In this document: one piece after another, positions 52,963-61,944 of the stretch
How the letters are laid out: each line of letters starts with the position of its first letter
Numbering within the stretch: the stretch's first letter is position 1
Source: Verrucomicrobiia bacterium
GTDB taxonomy: Bacteria; Verrucomicrobiota; Verrucomicrobiia; Verrucomicrobiales; DEV007
NCBI GenBank assembly: GCA_030425385.1
Contig: JAUIAH010000002.1
Coordinates: 310,001-374,000, forward strand
Direction of reading: 5' to 3'
DNA: 64,000 nucleotides
Translations under genes and position numbers: made by a program
The notes under the pieces: model-generated
The model's input: the letters and a program-made list of their open reading frames with translations, nothing else
Told to the model about the DNA's origin: nothing
The model's database searches: none

Positions 52963-54509
52963 GGAGTCACGTAGTCGGCTAGCAAGGCTTCTTTCTCCTC
53001 CTGAGAGAGCGCACTCTGATGAATAGTTTCTTCCAGAATCAGGGCACTCGCTTCCCAGAATTGATCTAACACTTGCCGTGTCAGCTCCTCTCGGAGAGGG
53101 GTATCGGTGACCACACTTGCCCAGTGGAACGCGCTCTCGGGATCCTCGGGAATCCCCGCCACAAGATCCTCGATCAATGCATCGCGGGACGCTCCTGGAT
53201 CGATCTCAGCGATGAGTTGGGAAGCGACGGCCGCATCATTCCCTGTCAGTCGTTCCGCCACCGCTCGGAGTGCCTCTTGTCTGGCGGCCGGATGCTCGAT
53301 GCCGAGCGCCCATTCCACCGCCCCTGGTGTATCATGTCCTACGCCAACCGCACTCGCGAAGTGAATGGCCCTTGAGAGCTGTTCCGATACAGCGGCCTCC
53401 AATGGAGACCCATCAACGAGATCGAGAATCCGGTCCCGCGCGACCTCAAGCCCCCTAGGATCGAAGCTTTGGATGAAGAGCGCATTTGCCAGAACATCAG
53501 AGGTAAAGTAATTCGAGCGCTCTAACATCCACTCCCATCCAGCATCTCCAAGCGAGGTCATGCGAGAACCGAGGGCTTTTGCCACACGCCCCTTCAATGT
53601 CTCAGGCACCTCTTGTTCAAAGAAGGCCAAGGCCTCCCCTTCATCGACGGCAAGTCGATTGCTCAAATAGCCAAAGTAGTAGGCGGCTCTAGCAGAGGGC
53701 GACGCGAGCGTTTCCGCGAAGGCATGTGCCTCCTCAGGCGTTTGCGCGGAAACGAGCACGCTATCGAGAGTAGGACCATCTTTGTTCTCAAGCACATCGA
53801 GATGGCCGAACGCCCTGAGATAGATCTCCGATCCCCCTCCGACCTCACTGAAGATGGTAAAGTTCGAAAGCGTCTGTGAGGCCAAGCGTTCCACTGCGTC
53901 ATCCTCTAGAGTGGTGATCCACGCGGCCGCCCCGCCTGGATCGAGAGTGACCCAGACACGAGCCGCCTGTCCCTGCAGGCGATCCGGCCACTCCGCAGCC
54001 TTCGCATTGCTAACCAATGCCCCCATGGCCCAAGGGTTCTCCGTCTCTAGCGTTCCCACCACACTGCTCGCAAGTTCCGTGCGAAGCGCTTGCGGGAAGT
54101 CTGTCAGGAAGCTCCCCACGGCTCCAGGATCTGAGTCCGCCCAAACATGCATCACCGTGTGGAGGGCCGAGGCGTCTCCCGTAGCAGCATGATAGTGTTT
54201 GGCAAGTGCTGCCGCCCTCTGAGGATTCCACAAGGCTAGTTCCCGAAATTTCCTCTGGCGCGTGTCTGCCTCTACCTCCGCAAGAGCCGCAAACCACTTT
54301 TCGGAATCAGGCTCCACCCCGAACCAATCGGCGAGTGCTTCTCGCGCCCAACCTGGTGATGGCGTGCCCACCTCTCCTAACACTGACGTTGTCACCCTTT
54401 GGGAGTCGTCGGCGTGATGCGCCTCCTCACCGGAAAGCACTTTCCCTAGGCACCACCCCAAGCTTACGAAAGCAAGCCCGAGGATCGTGGAGACGAGCAG
54501 CCGGTGCAT
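52959..54509 (-). CDS. Membrane-anchored W-x(n)-D-P repeat protein
   Basis: 516 residues, function unknown. The N-terminal hydrophobic segment (LLVSTILGLAFVSLGWCLGK) anchors it. Repeats: VWADSDPGAVGSFLTDF, VWVTLDPGGAAAWITTL, SQLIAEIDPGASRDAL and GIPEDPESAFHWASVV. Third member of the paralogous family in this window and first gene of the coupled pair with 51568-52962. No catalytic residues stand out. The 171 bases before it contain no other gene and presumably the promoter, which I cannot define. Confidence 0.75.
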   Translation of the reverse strand: MHRLLVSTILGLAFVSLGWCLGKVLSGEEAHHADDSQRVTTSVLGEVGTPSPGWAREALADWFGVEPDSEKWFAALAEVEADTRQRKFRELALWNPQRAAALAKHYHAATGDASALHTVMHVWADSDPGAVGSFLTDFPQALRTELASSVVGTLETENPWAMGALVSNAKAAEWPDRLQGQAARVWVTLDPGGAAAWITTLEDDAVERLASQTLSNFTIFSEVGGGSEIYLRAFGHLDVLENKDGPTLDSVLVSAQTPEEAHAFAETLASPSARAAYYFGYLSNRLAVDEGEALAFFEQEVPETLKGRVAKALGSRMTSLGDAGWEWMLERSNYFTSDVLANALFIQSFDPRGLEVARDRILDLVDGSPLEAAVSEQLSRAIHFASAVGVGHDTPGAVEWALGIEHPAARQEALRAVAERLTGNDAAVASQLIAEIDPGASRDALIEDLVAGIPEDPESAFHWASVVTDTPLREELTRQVLDQFWEASALILEETIHQSALSQEEKEALLADYVTP

Positions 54510-54680
54510 CGCTCACCTATCGCCCACTTCAACATTCTTGCGAGGCCAAGAACCGCCCCTGGCACATTCAATGCCGCCCAAACGCAAGCATGACCACGAA
54601 TAGCAACCATGATCCGCAAAAGCGTGAGAGAGCGATGACTGCGCACTGATTACGCAAGAACGGTCTTCGCATCCATGCGA

Positions 54681-56045
54681 TCACGCCCAGAGACTCTCGC
54701 CGTAGGCCCAGCCTGGACGGGCCGGCTCTTTGATCCAGGCATCCATTTCAGGCTCGCCTTTCACTTTCATGGCTTCGGCATCCCACTCGATTGTGCGGCC
54801 CGAACGTTGCGCGAGGGCTCCTAACAGAACCACTTCCGTCAGAGGCGCGGCGTATTCGAAATTCGAACCGGGCGCCTCGATTTCACCTTTGATGGCGCGA
54901 TAGAATTCGTCGATGGGACCTTTTCCAAGGGCCGGCAAGCGATCGATCTTGGCCAGCTCCGGCTTCATGGCTTGAAAGCGGGATGACGGCGTGAGCATGG
55001 GACTGTTAGGGCGCATGCCCTCGTGGAAGAGCGTTTCTTTCGTGCCTTCCATGTACATGCCGCCACCCTCGGGCAGTGGTTTCTCGGCATCCCAGCGCTT
55101 CGGCTTGGGCACATCGAAGCCGGCTTCATACCATTTCATGGTGACGGGCGGTTTCTCGCCGCGTGCGGGAAAGTGATAGGTGACAAGGGTGCCGTTCATG
55201 GGAATGAATTCCTCATGGGGGGGTGGCGTGCGTACCACGTCGACTTTGGTGGGCAGGCCGAGATCGAGCGCCCAGAAAGGCGCATCAAAGGTGTGGCACC
55301 CGATGTCTCCCAAGGCACCACAACCATAGGGCCACCACCCGCGCCAGGTCACCGGCGCGTAGTGCTTGCTGTAGTCCCGATGAGCGACCGGACCCTGCCA
55401 AAGATCCCAATCGAAGCCCTCAGGGATGGGAGACGTGGGCGCAGGAAAGCTGGCCGGTGGGACAAACCACGGTTTGTTAGGCCGATTCGTCCAGGTGACG
55501 ACTTCACGGACGTCCCCGATTACGCCGGCATCCGTCCATTCCTTAATGCGGCGCATGCCTTCAAAGGTGTGGCCTTGATTGCCCATCTGTGTGACCACTC
55601 CGTAGTGCCGGGCCGCTTTCCGCAAGGTGCGAACTTGCCAAATGTTATGAGCCAAGGGCTTCTGCACAAAGACATGCTTCCCGTGCTCCATGGCGCACAT
55701 GGCAGCAGCGAAGTGGGTGTGATCGGGCGTGGAAATGGAAACGGCATCAATCTCTTTGTGCATCTTGTCCATCATCACGCGGAAATCCTTGTACTTTGGC
55801 ACCTTCTCGTGCTCCTTGAAGGCGCGTCCCGCGTTGGCAAGATCCAGATCACACATGGCGACGAGATTCTCCTTTGCCGCCTGCCTCACGGCAAAGCTTC
55901 CCATGCCTCCACAGCCGACCACGGCGCAGTTGATGCGACTGTTAGGTGACCCACTTCCTTGTCCAATGGCAATGTGAGGGAAAGCGAGAGCGCCCGCAGT
56001 GAGGGTCGATTTCTTTAGAAATTGGCGTCGATTGGCTTTGTCCAT
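54681..56045 (-). CDS. Tat-exported Gfo/Idh/MocA family oxidoreductase
   Basis: 454 residues. Twin-arginine signal NRRQFLKKSTLTAGALAFPH, so folded with its NAD(P) cofactor and exported to the periplasm. Rossmann loop CAVVGCGGMGSFAVRQAA; active-site region HVFVQKPLAHNIWQVRTLRK with the catalytic Lys; CGALGDIGCHTFDAPFWALD supplies the Asp/His region. The C-terminal domain carries the GFDWDLWQGP segment typical of the planctomycete/verrucomicrobial exported subgroup. These oxidise or isomerise sugars, often next to glycan-degradation genes; a double sulfatase and a LamG protein are close by. The ATG at 56045 is used rather than one 12 codons upstream, because the Tat signal begins there. Confidence 0.9.
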   Translation of the reverse strand: MDKANRRQFLKKSTLTAGALAFPHIAIGQGSGSPNSRINCAVVGCGGMGSFAVRQAAKENLVAMCDLDLANAGRAFKEHEKVPKYKDFRVMMDKMHKEIDAVSISTPDHTHFAAAMCAMEHGKHVFVQKPLAHNIWQVRTLRKAARHYGVVTQMGNQGHTFEGMRRIKEWTDAGVIGDVREVVTWTNRPNKPWFVPPASFPAPTSPIPEGFDWDLWQGPVAHRDYSKHYAPVTWRGWWPYGCGALGDIGCHTFDAPFWALDLGLPTKVDVVRTPPPHEEFIPMNGTLVTYHFPARGEKPPVTMKWYEAGFDVPKPKRWDAEKPLPEGGGMYMEGTKETLFHEGMRPNSPMLTPSSRFQAMKPELAKIDRLPALGKGPIDEFYRAIKGEIEAPGSNFEYAAPLTEVVLLGALAQRSGRTIEWDAEAMKVKGEPEMDAWIKEPARPGWAYGESLWA

Positions 56046-56148
56046 GCTTGCTATCCAAGGCGAACGTAGTCCTGCAGACAAGCCCTGTTTCCATCACCAT
56101 GCCGTTTGCGCTGGCAACTCTCTCTCCATCTTGCTGTTTCTTCCTATC

Positions 56149-58725
56149 ATGAAGCCATCCTCACACCCGAGCATCACGCTCCTTTCCTTGTTAGGTCTCC
56201 TCGCGGTTGGCAACCCTTCTCAGGCCGCCGACCTCATCGCTCACTTTCCACTCGACGCCGATGGCGATTCCTCTGAGATCGGAGGATTCGCCGCCAGCGT
56301 GGTCACCGATGTGACCTTCGATGCGCCTGGCGCCACGGAATCCACGGGCACGGCAGCAACGTTCAATGGATCGAGCAGCGTGATCCAGCACGAATGGACC
56401 GCCGATCTGAATCCCGAGAGCTTCACGCTCGCTCTCTGGGCACGCTCCGAGGGCGGAGCCGGAGCGTGGAATTCGCCCGTGACGAGTCGACACGATCGCT
56501 TTGCCGATGGCGAGCAAAGTCAGGGCTATCTCCTTTACGATAACAATCCTACCGGTTCCTGGACATTCTGGAGTGGCAACGGAGAGGATCCTGGCAACTG
56601 GCAGCCCATGGATGGCTCCGAAGTGAAGTTAGGCGAATGGCAACATGTCGTGCTTCTTTATGATCACGAAGCCCCCATGAAGAAACTCTATGTGGACGGC
56701 GAATTGGTCGCGGAATCGGCAGACACCATCACTCCAAACGACACGACTCCGTTTAACATTGGCGCAGGCCAAGACTTTGGCGATGGCTTCCATTTCGTGG
56801 GCGACCTCGACGACATCGGCCTGTGGGATGGCCCCTTGACTGAGGATGAGATCATTCAGGTCATGGAGAGTGGTGTGCTCTCACTGACGGGAGGCGTGGA
56901 CCCTAACTTTGATCCAGATCGCGACGGAGACGGGATCCCCAACCGCCTGGAGGAGCCTAACGGCTTGGATCCTGACGTCGCGGACAGTGATAGTGATCTC
57001 GACAATGATGGCCTCACCGCCTTGGTTGAGATCAATGAGCTGAAGACGGATCCGACGAATCCAGACACGGACGGCGATGGACTGCTCGATGGTGCGGAAA
57101 CGAACACGGGCACCTATGTCGATGCTTCGAACACAGGCACGGATCCTCTCATGGCAGACACGGATGGCGATGGACTTGCAGATGGCATGGAAGTGCCAGG
57201 GTCGGCCGACGGGCCAGGCACGAACCCCCTCCTTGCAGACACGGATGGCGATGGTTTCGGAGACGGGAGTGAGATTCGTTCTGGCACCGACCCGTTAGAT
57301 GCTGCCAGTCAGTTAGGCCCTCTGGCCGCTTTCTTCCCACTCGATGCCGATGGGCAATCCTCAGATGGCTTCTTTGTCCCGAGTCTCGACGACGGCGTGA
57401 CCTACGGGGATACCGGAGCACGCCCATTCACTGGGAATTCCGCCCGCTTTGAAGGCGATTCCGTCATCCAGTTTGAGCACAGCGCCGATCTCAACCCAGA
57501 GTCGTTCACGCTCAGTGTGTGGGTAAAATCGGAAGGGGGCGCGGGTGCGTGGAACTCTCCTGTGACGAGCCGCCACGACCTCTTTGGGCAAGGCGAGGCC
57601 AGTCAAGGCTACCTGATCTACGACAACAATCCGAGTGGTGTGTGGACTTTCTGGAGTGGCAACGGAGAGGATCCAGGCAACTGGCAAACGCTCGATGGAC
57701 CTGAAGTGATGTTAGAACAGTGGCAACACCTCGCCATCGTCTATGATGACGTGGAGGGAATGAAGAAGCTCTACGTGGATGGCGAATTGGCGGTCGAGTC
57801 GGAAGACACGCTCACGCCTAATGACACCACTCCCCTCAACATCGGGGCCGGCCAGGACTTTGGCGATGGTTTCCACTTCATCGGGAACATCGACAACCTA
57901 GCAATCTTCCGAATCCCTCTAGGCGATGACGACATTCAGAACATCTATCAGAATGGCGTCGAAGCCTTCCTCGGCTTGAACTCCTTCCGAATCGAATCCG
58001 TTGCGCGTGAGACCAATGGCGACGTGCAACTCAGTTGGTCATCATTCCCCGGGGCGTTCTATGACGTCGAGCGTTCTACCGATTTGACACCGAACTCCTG
58101 GCAAGCCATCCTAACTGATTTACCAGCCGATCCGGATCCTGCCACGGTCACCACCATGTCCCTCACCGGGCTGGAGGGCACAGCCAACTATCTCCGGGTG
58201 GTGCGCGTCCCAACACCAGCCCTCTTTGAAGACAGCTTCGAGAATGGTCTGGGCGACTGGACGGTGAGCCTCTTGCCAGGCGGCCTGGAAACCGGAACCA
58301 CTTGGGAGGCAGGCATCCCCACCAATGGTCCCGGAGCTGCCAAGAGTGGCCAGAACGTGGTGGGCACCGGGCTGACTGCTGATTATGAAAGTGGGACCAC
58401 AGTTCAACTTCGCACGCCAGTGATCGATCCACTCGGAGCGACGAATTTGCGCCTCAGCTTTGCCTACTACCTGGAAGCGACGTCCGAAGAGGGTGGCCAG
58501 GTGCGTCTGTTAGAAGCAAACGGTGACGAGATTCAACGTTTCGAGCCTCCCTACATTGGGGGCGACGGCAACACAGAGACGTGGACAGATGCGAGCATTC
58601 GTCTTCCTGACCTTGATCCGGCGCGCTCCTTCATCATCGAGTTCGTCTTTCTGTCAGTGGATGACGGCAATCCAGACAATAATGGTGCCGGCTGGTTCCT
58701 CGACGACATCCGCGTGGGCAATTGA
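56149..58725 (+). CDS. Secreted protein with two LamG domains and thrombospondin-type-3 repeats
   Basis: 858 residues, signal peptide ITLLSLLGLLAVGNPSQA. Order: LamG/concanavalin-like domain 1 (about 25-245), thrombospondin type 3 Asp-rich calcium repeats (about 255-385; DPDRDGDGIPNRLEEPNGLD, NPDTDGDGLLDGAE, MADTDGDGLADGMEV, LADTDGDGFGDGSEI), LamG domain 2 (about 390-605), a fibronectin-like segment and a C-terminal MAM/LamG-like beta domain (about 690-858). The two LamG domains are near copies (both have GGAGAWNSPVTSRHD and NIGAGQDFGDGFHF). Likely a carbohydrate-binding surface protein. The frame extends 50 codons upstream without support. Divergent from the Tat-exported oxidoreductase. Confidence 0.85.
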   Translation: MKPSSHPSITLLSLLGLLAVGNPSQAADLIAHFPLDADGDSSEIGGFAASVVTDVTFDAPGATESTGTAATFNGSSSVIQHEWTADLNPESFTLALWARSEGGAGAWNSPVTSRHDRFADGEQSQGYLLYDNNPTGSWTFWSGNGEDPGNWQPMDGSEVKLGEWQHVVLLYDHEAPMKKLYVDGELVAESADTITPNDTTPFNIGAGQDFGDGFHFVGDLDDIGLWDGPLTEDEIIQVMESGVLSLTGGVDPNFDPDRDGDGIPNRLEEPNGLDPDVADSDSDLDNDGLTALVEINELKTDPTNPDTDGDGLLDGAETNTGTYVDASNTGTDPLMADTDGDGLADGMEVPGSADGPGTNPLLADTDGDGFGDGSEIRSGTDPLDAASQLGPLAAFFPLDADGQSSDGFFVPSLDDGVTYGDTGARPFTGNSARFEGDSVIQFEHSADLNPESFTLSVWVKSEGGAGAWNSPVTSRHDLFGQGEASQGYLIYDNNPSGVWTFWSGNGEDPGNWQTLDGPEVMLEQWQHLAIVYDDVEGMKKLYVDGELAVESEDTLTPNDTTPLNIGAGQDFGDGFHFIGNIDNLAIFRIPLGDDDIQNIYQNGVEAFLGLNSFRIESVARETNGDVQLSWSSFPGAFYDVERSTDLTPNSWQAILTDLPADPDPATVTTMSLTGLEGTANYLRVVRVPTPALFEDSFENGLGDWTVSLLPGGLETGTTWEAGIPTNGPGAAKSGQNVVGTGLTADYESGTTVQLRTPVIDPLGATNLRLSFAYYLEATSEEGGQVRLLEANGDEIQRFEPPYIGGDGNTETWTDASIRLPDLDPARSFIIEFVFLSVDDGNPDNNGAGWFLDDIRVGN

Positions 58726-58803
58726 GTTCGCAATTCTGGTAATGAAGAACGGCTCGCAGGGGATTCCCGTTGGGAAATTACGGGAATCATGGAATTCTGC
58801 GCC

Positions 58804-61800
58804 ATGTATACTCGGCGCGTATTCTCATGGTTCCTTACGCTCGCAGCGACGGCGAGCCTGGCGGTGGCCCAGAATGATCGGCCCAACATCCTCCTCTTCC
58901 TCGCCGATGACCTCGGCTACTCAGATCTCGGGTCATTTGGCGGAGAGATCGACACGCCGCACCTGAATCGCCTGGCTGCCGGGGGACTCCGGTTGACGGA
59001 TGTCTATTCGGCAGGCCGCTGCTGTCCGAGCCGCGCGTCTTTGCTGACAGGACTCTACCCCCACCAGGCCGGTCTGGGGTGGATGACGGCGGCCGATCTG
59101 GGCCGTCCCGCGTATCAAGGCGAGCTCTCCCAAGCGAGTGTGACGCTTGCCGAAGTGCTCAAGGAGGCAGGATATGGCACCTACGCAGCCGGGAAATGGC
59201 ACCTCACGCGGCACGATCACGAGGCAGCGACCACGGAGCACCCGTCATGGCCACGGCAACGCGGGTTCGATCGCTTCTTTGGTTCCTTGCGCGGTGGCAG
59301 TTATTTCGCACCACCTCGGCTCATGCAGGACAACACCGTGGTCAGTGCTCCCAAAGAAGGGTTCTTCCTCACAGATGCCATTGCCCAGGCAGCGAGTGGC
59401 TATGTGCAGGATCACCTCGCGCAATCTCCCGGCAAACCGTTCTTCTGTTATGTGCCCTTCACTGCCCCGCACTGGCCCCTTCATGCGGAGGAAGAAGCCA
59501 TTGCCAAGTATCGCCAACACTATGCGCGTGGGTGGGACGTCCTCCGCGAGGAGCGCTTCGCACGCATGCGGCAGATGCGCTTGTTAGAGCCCCACTGGAC
59601 CCTTCCTCCCCGCCCGGCAGAGGTCCCCGCATGGGACACCCTTACAGACGCACAGAGAAAGGCCATGACCGAGCGCATGGCCATCTACGCGGCGCAGGTG
59701 GAAGGCATGGACCGCGGCATCGGACAGATGCTTGCCGTGCTGGAGAAGCATCGCCAGCTCGACAACACCCTGATCCTCTTCCTCTCGGACAACGGCGCGA
59801 GCCCCGAGGGTGGCCCCTTGGGTTTCGAACGCTCGCCAGGGGGGCGACTGGGTTCTCAAAGCTCTTTCGCGAGCTATGGTGCGGGGTGGGCATCCTTGTC
59901 TAACATTCCTTTCCGAGGCGGCAAGGCCTCGCCCTACGAAGGCGGCATCGCATCGCCATGCATCGTCCACTGGCCCAGGCAGATCATTGCTAGGGGCCGG
60001 GCCCGAACGGATCCCGCTCATTTCATTGATATCATGCCGACTCTCGTGGAGATCGCTCAGGCACGGTATCCACAGAAACGTGGCGACCATCTCATCCCGC
60101 CGATGGAAGGCCGCAGTCTACGTCAACTCTTTCGAGGGATGTCAGGATCCTCTCAGCCTGTTCACTACTGGGAACATGAGGGACATCGGGCCATCCGACA
60201 GGGACATTGGAAACTGGTTTCCAGGTTTCAAAAGCCTTGGGAACTCTATCATTTAACGCACGATCGATCAGAGTCTCAAGACCTCGCCAGCCGCTACCCG
60301 GCAGTGGTCCAAGACCTGTCCTCGCGCTGGGACGCGCTTGCCTCAAGGCACGGCGTGCTTCCGCTAGACGGACGTGCATGGGGAGAAAGAGTCCCCCCAT
60401 CGCTCACCCAGACGGCAGGTTCAGAGGCGGCAGCGGCCCTCTCATGGGGGATGGTGTCAGACCCAAACGCTCCCCAGCTTCCAGGGGAGCCCGGCCCAGC
60501 CAGCGCGGCGCTCCTTCCCGACGCACCACGCCAGCCCAACATTGTCCTCATCTTCTGTGACGATCTCGGCTACGGCGATCTCGGATGCTACGGATCAGAG
60601 AACCATCGCACGCCTCACCTGGACGCCTTGGCAGCAGATGGGGCTCTCCTCACCAATTTCTACTCGGCCAGCGGTGTCTGCACGCCGTCCAGGGCCGCAT
60701 TGCTCACCGGTTGTTACCCACCGCGCGTGAGCATGCACATGAATCACTTGCCCCCTGGCACCAGCACCATGCGACAGGTTCTCTTTCCCGTCGCCCGCAA
60801 AGGCTTGCATCCTAACGAAATCACCCTTGCAGAAGCCTTAAAGGAGAATGGCTACGCCACTGCCTGTGTGGGGAAATGGCATTTGGGAGATCAGAAAGTC
60901 TTTCTCCCGACACGCCAGGGTTTCGATCACTACTTTGGCATTCCCTACAGCAATGACATGGGCAGCAAGCAATTTCCGGTCAATCCCCCGCTCCCTCTCC
61001 TTCGCAACGAGGAGGTGATCGAAGCGCCTGTCGATCAATCGACCCTCACCAAACGCTACACCGAAGAGGCCATAGCCTTCATCCGTTCCCATCAGGAATC
61101 GCCATTCTTTCTCTATCTTCCCCACACCATGCCTCACAAGCCCATTCACGTGAGTGAGGCGTTCAAAGAACACTCCGAGCATGGGATCTACGCGAGTTGT
61201 GTCGAGGAGATCGATTGGTCCACAGGCCAGATCCTGGAAGCGCTGCACGAGACCGGCTTGTCCGAGCAAACCCTGGTGATCTTCACCTCTGACAATGGCG
61301 CAGCCAAGGCTTGGGGTGGGAGCAATGCGCCTCTAGCAGGCTTCAAAGGCAGTGTCATGGAGGGTGGCATGCGCGTCCCCTGTGTCATGCGTTGGCCGGG
61401 ACACATCCCTCCACGCCTTCAAGTAGACGACGTCTCAGGAACGATCGATCTCTTTCCCACCCTGGTGACATTGGCAGGCGGAACACTCCCGGCGGACCGC
61501 GCCCTCGACGGCCGGAACCTCTGGCCGTTGCTCAACGGCCAGGAGCACTCTGCCGAGGCGCGTCCCTATTACTTTTACCAACAAGACCAATTGCAAGCCG
61601 TGCGCCTAGGGAAATGGAAACTTCACCTTCCACTCACCAAAGTGCGTCATCCCTTCCGAGGCATCGCCACCAAGACAAGCAAGGCCGCAAAGCTCTATGA
61701 CCTCGACACGGACATTGCCGAGAAACAGAATGTAGCCGATCAGCACCCCGACATTGTCGCCGAACTCACGGCGTTGGCGGACGCCGCCCGCGCGGATCTC

Positions 61801-61884
61801 GGCGATCTCGATACAATTGGGAAAGGGACACGTCCCGCAGGCCTGGTCGATCGCCCCCTCCCATTGGTGAAACCGTCAGAGTAG
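58804..61884 (+). CDS. Tandem double sulfatase (two complete arylsulfatase domains in one protein)
   Basis: 1026 residues, signal peptide FSWFLTLAATASLAVAQ. The first sulfatase domain (about 25-535) has NILLFLADDLGYSDLGSFGG, the formylglycine motif C73-C-P-S-R, GKWHLTRHDH and FLSDNGASPEG. The second (about 575-1026) has NIVLIFCDDLGYGDLGCYG, C626-T-P-S-R, GKWHLGDQKV and TSDNGAAKAW. Both keep the Cys that is converted to formylglycine and the metal-binding Asp/Asn residues, so both should be active, removing sulfate from sulfated glycans or aryl sulfates outside the cytoplasm. A Pro/Ala-rich linker joins them. The start at 58804 gives the shortest form with a good signal peptide. Confidence 0.92.
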   Translation: MYTRRVFSWFLTLAATASLAVAQNDRPNILLFLADDLGYSDLGSFGGEIDTPHLNRLAAGGLRLTDVYSAGRCCPSRASLLTGLYPHQAGLGWMTAADLGRPAYQGELSQASVTLAEVLKEAGYGTYAAGKWHLTRHDHEAATTEHPSWPRQRGFDRFFGSLRGGSYFAPPRLMQDNTVVSAPKEGFFLTDAIAQAASGYVQDHLAQSPGKPFFCYVPFTAPHWPLHAEEEAIAKYRQHYARGWDVLREERFARMRQMRLLEPHWTLPPRPAEVPAWDTLTDAQRKAMTERMAIYAAQVEGMDRGIGQMLAVLEKHRQLDNTLILFLSDNGASPEGGPLGFERSPGGRLGSQSSFASYGAGWASLSNIPFRGGKASPYEGGIASPCIVHWPRQIIARGRARTDPAHFIDIMPTLVEIAQARYPQKRGDHLIPPMEGRSLRQLFRGMSGSSQPVHYWEHEGHRAIRQGHWKLVSRFQKPWELYHLTHDRSESQDLASRYPAVVQDLSSRWDALASRHGVLPLDGRAWGERVPPSLTQTAGSEAAAALSWGMVSDPNAPQLPGEPGPASAALLPDAPRQPNIVLIFCDDLGYGDLGCYGSENHRTPHLDALAADGALLTNFYSASGVCTPSRAALLTGCYPPRVSMHMNHLPPGTSTMRQVLFPVARKGLHPNEITLAEALKENGYATACVGKWHLGDQKVFLPTRQGFDHYFGIPYSNDMGSKQFPVNPPLPLLRNEEVIEAPVDQSTLTKRYTEEAIAFIRSHQESPFFLYLPHTMPHKPIHVSEAFKEHSEHGIYASCVEEIDWSTGQILEALHETGLSEQTLVIFTSDNGAAKAWGGSNAPLAGFKGSVMEGGMRVPCVMRWPGHIPPRLQVDDVSGTIDLFPTLVTLAGGTLPADRALDGRNLWPLLNGQEHSAEARPYYFYQQDQLQAVRLGKWKLHLPLTKVRHPFRGIATKTSKAAKLYDLDTDIAEKQNVADQHPDIVAELTALADAARADLGDLDTIGKGTRPAGLVDRPLPLVKPSE

Positions 61885-61894
61885 CGACACCAAG

Positions 61895-61920
61895 AAGGGG
61901 CGACACAAGTGCCGCCCCTT
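61895..61920. terminator. Hairpin between convergent sulfatase and DUF4340 genes
   Basis: AAGGGGCG (61895-61902) pairs with CGCCCCTT (61913-61920), with a small inner CAC/GTG stem. On the minus strand it is followed by CTTGGTGT, only moderately T-rich, and on the plus strand by CCGAAAA. It probably serves both convergent genes. Confidence 0.6.
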
Positions 61921-61944
61921 CCGAAAACCGTTGTCTCCCTTAGT

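Noticed and set aside
55023-55949. 308-codon plus-strand frame opposite the Tat-exported oxidoreductase
   Set aside because: The minus-strand gene has a clear Tat signal, Rossmann loop and catalytic region; the other frame is its antisense.
56930-57310. Asp-rich short DNA repeats that look like a tandem array
   Set aside because: They encode thrombospondin type 3 calcium repeats of one protein; there are no constant repeats with unique spacers, so not a CRISPR array.
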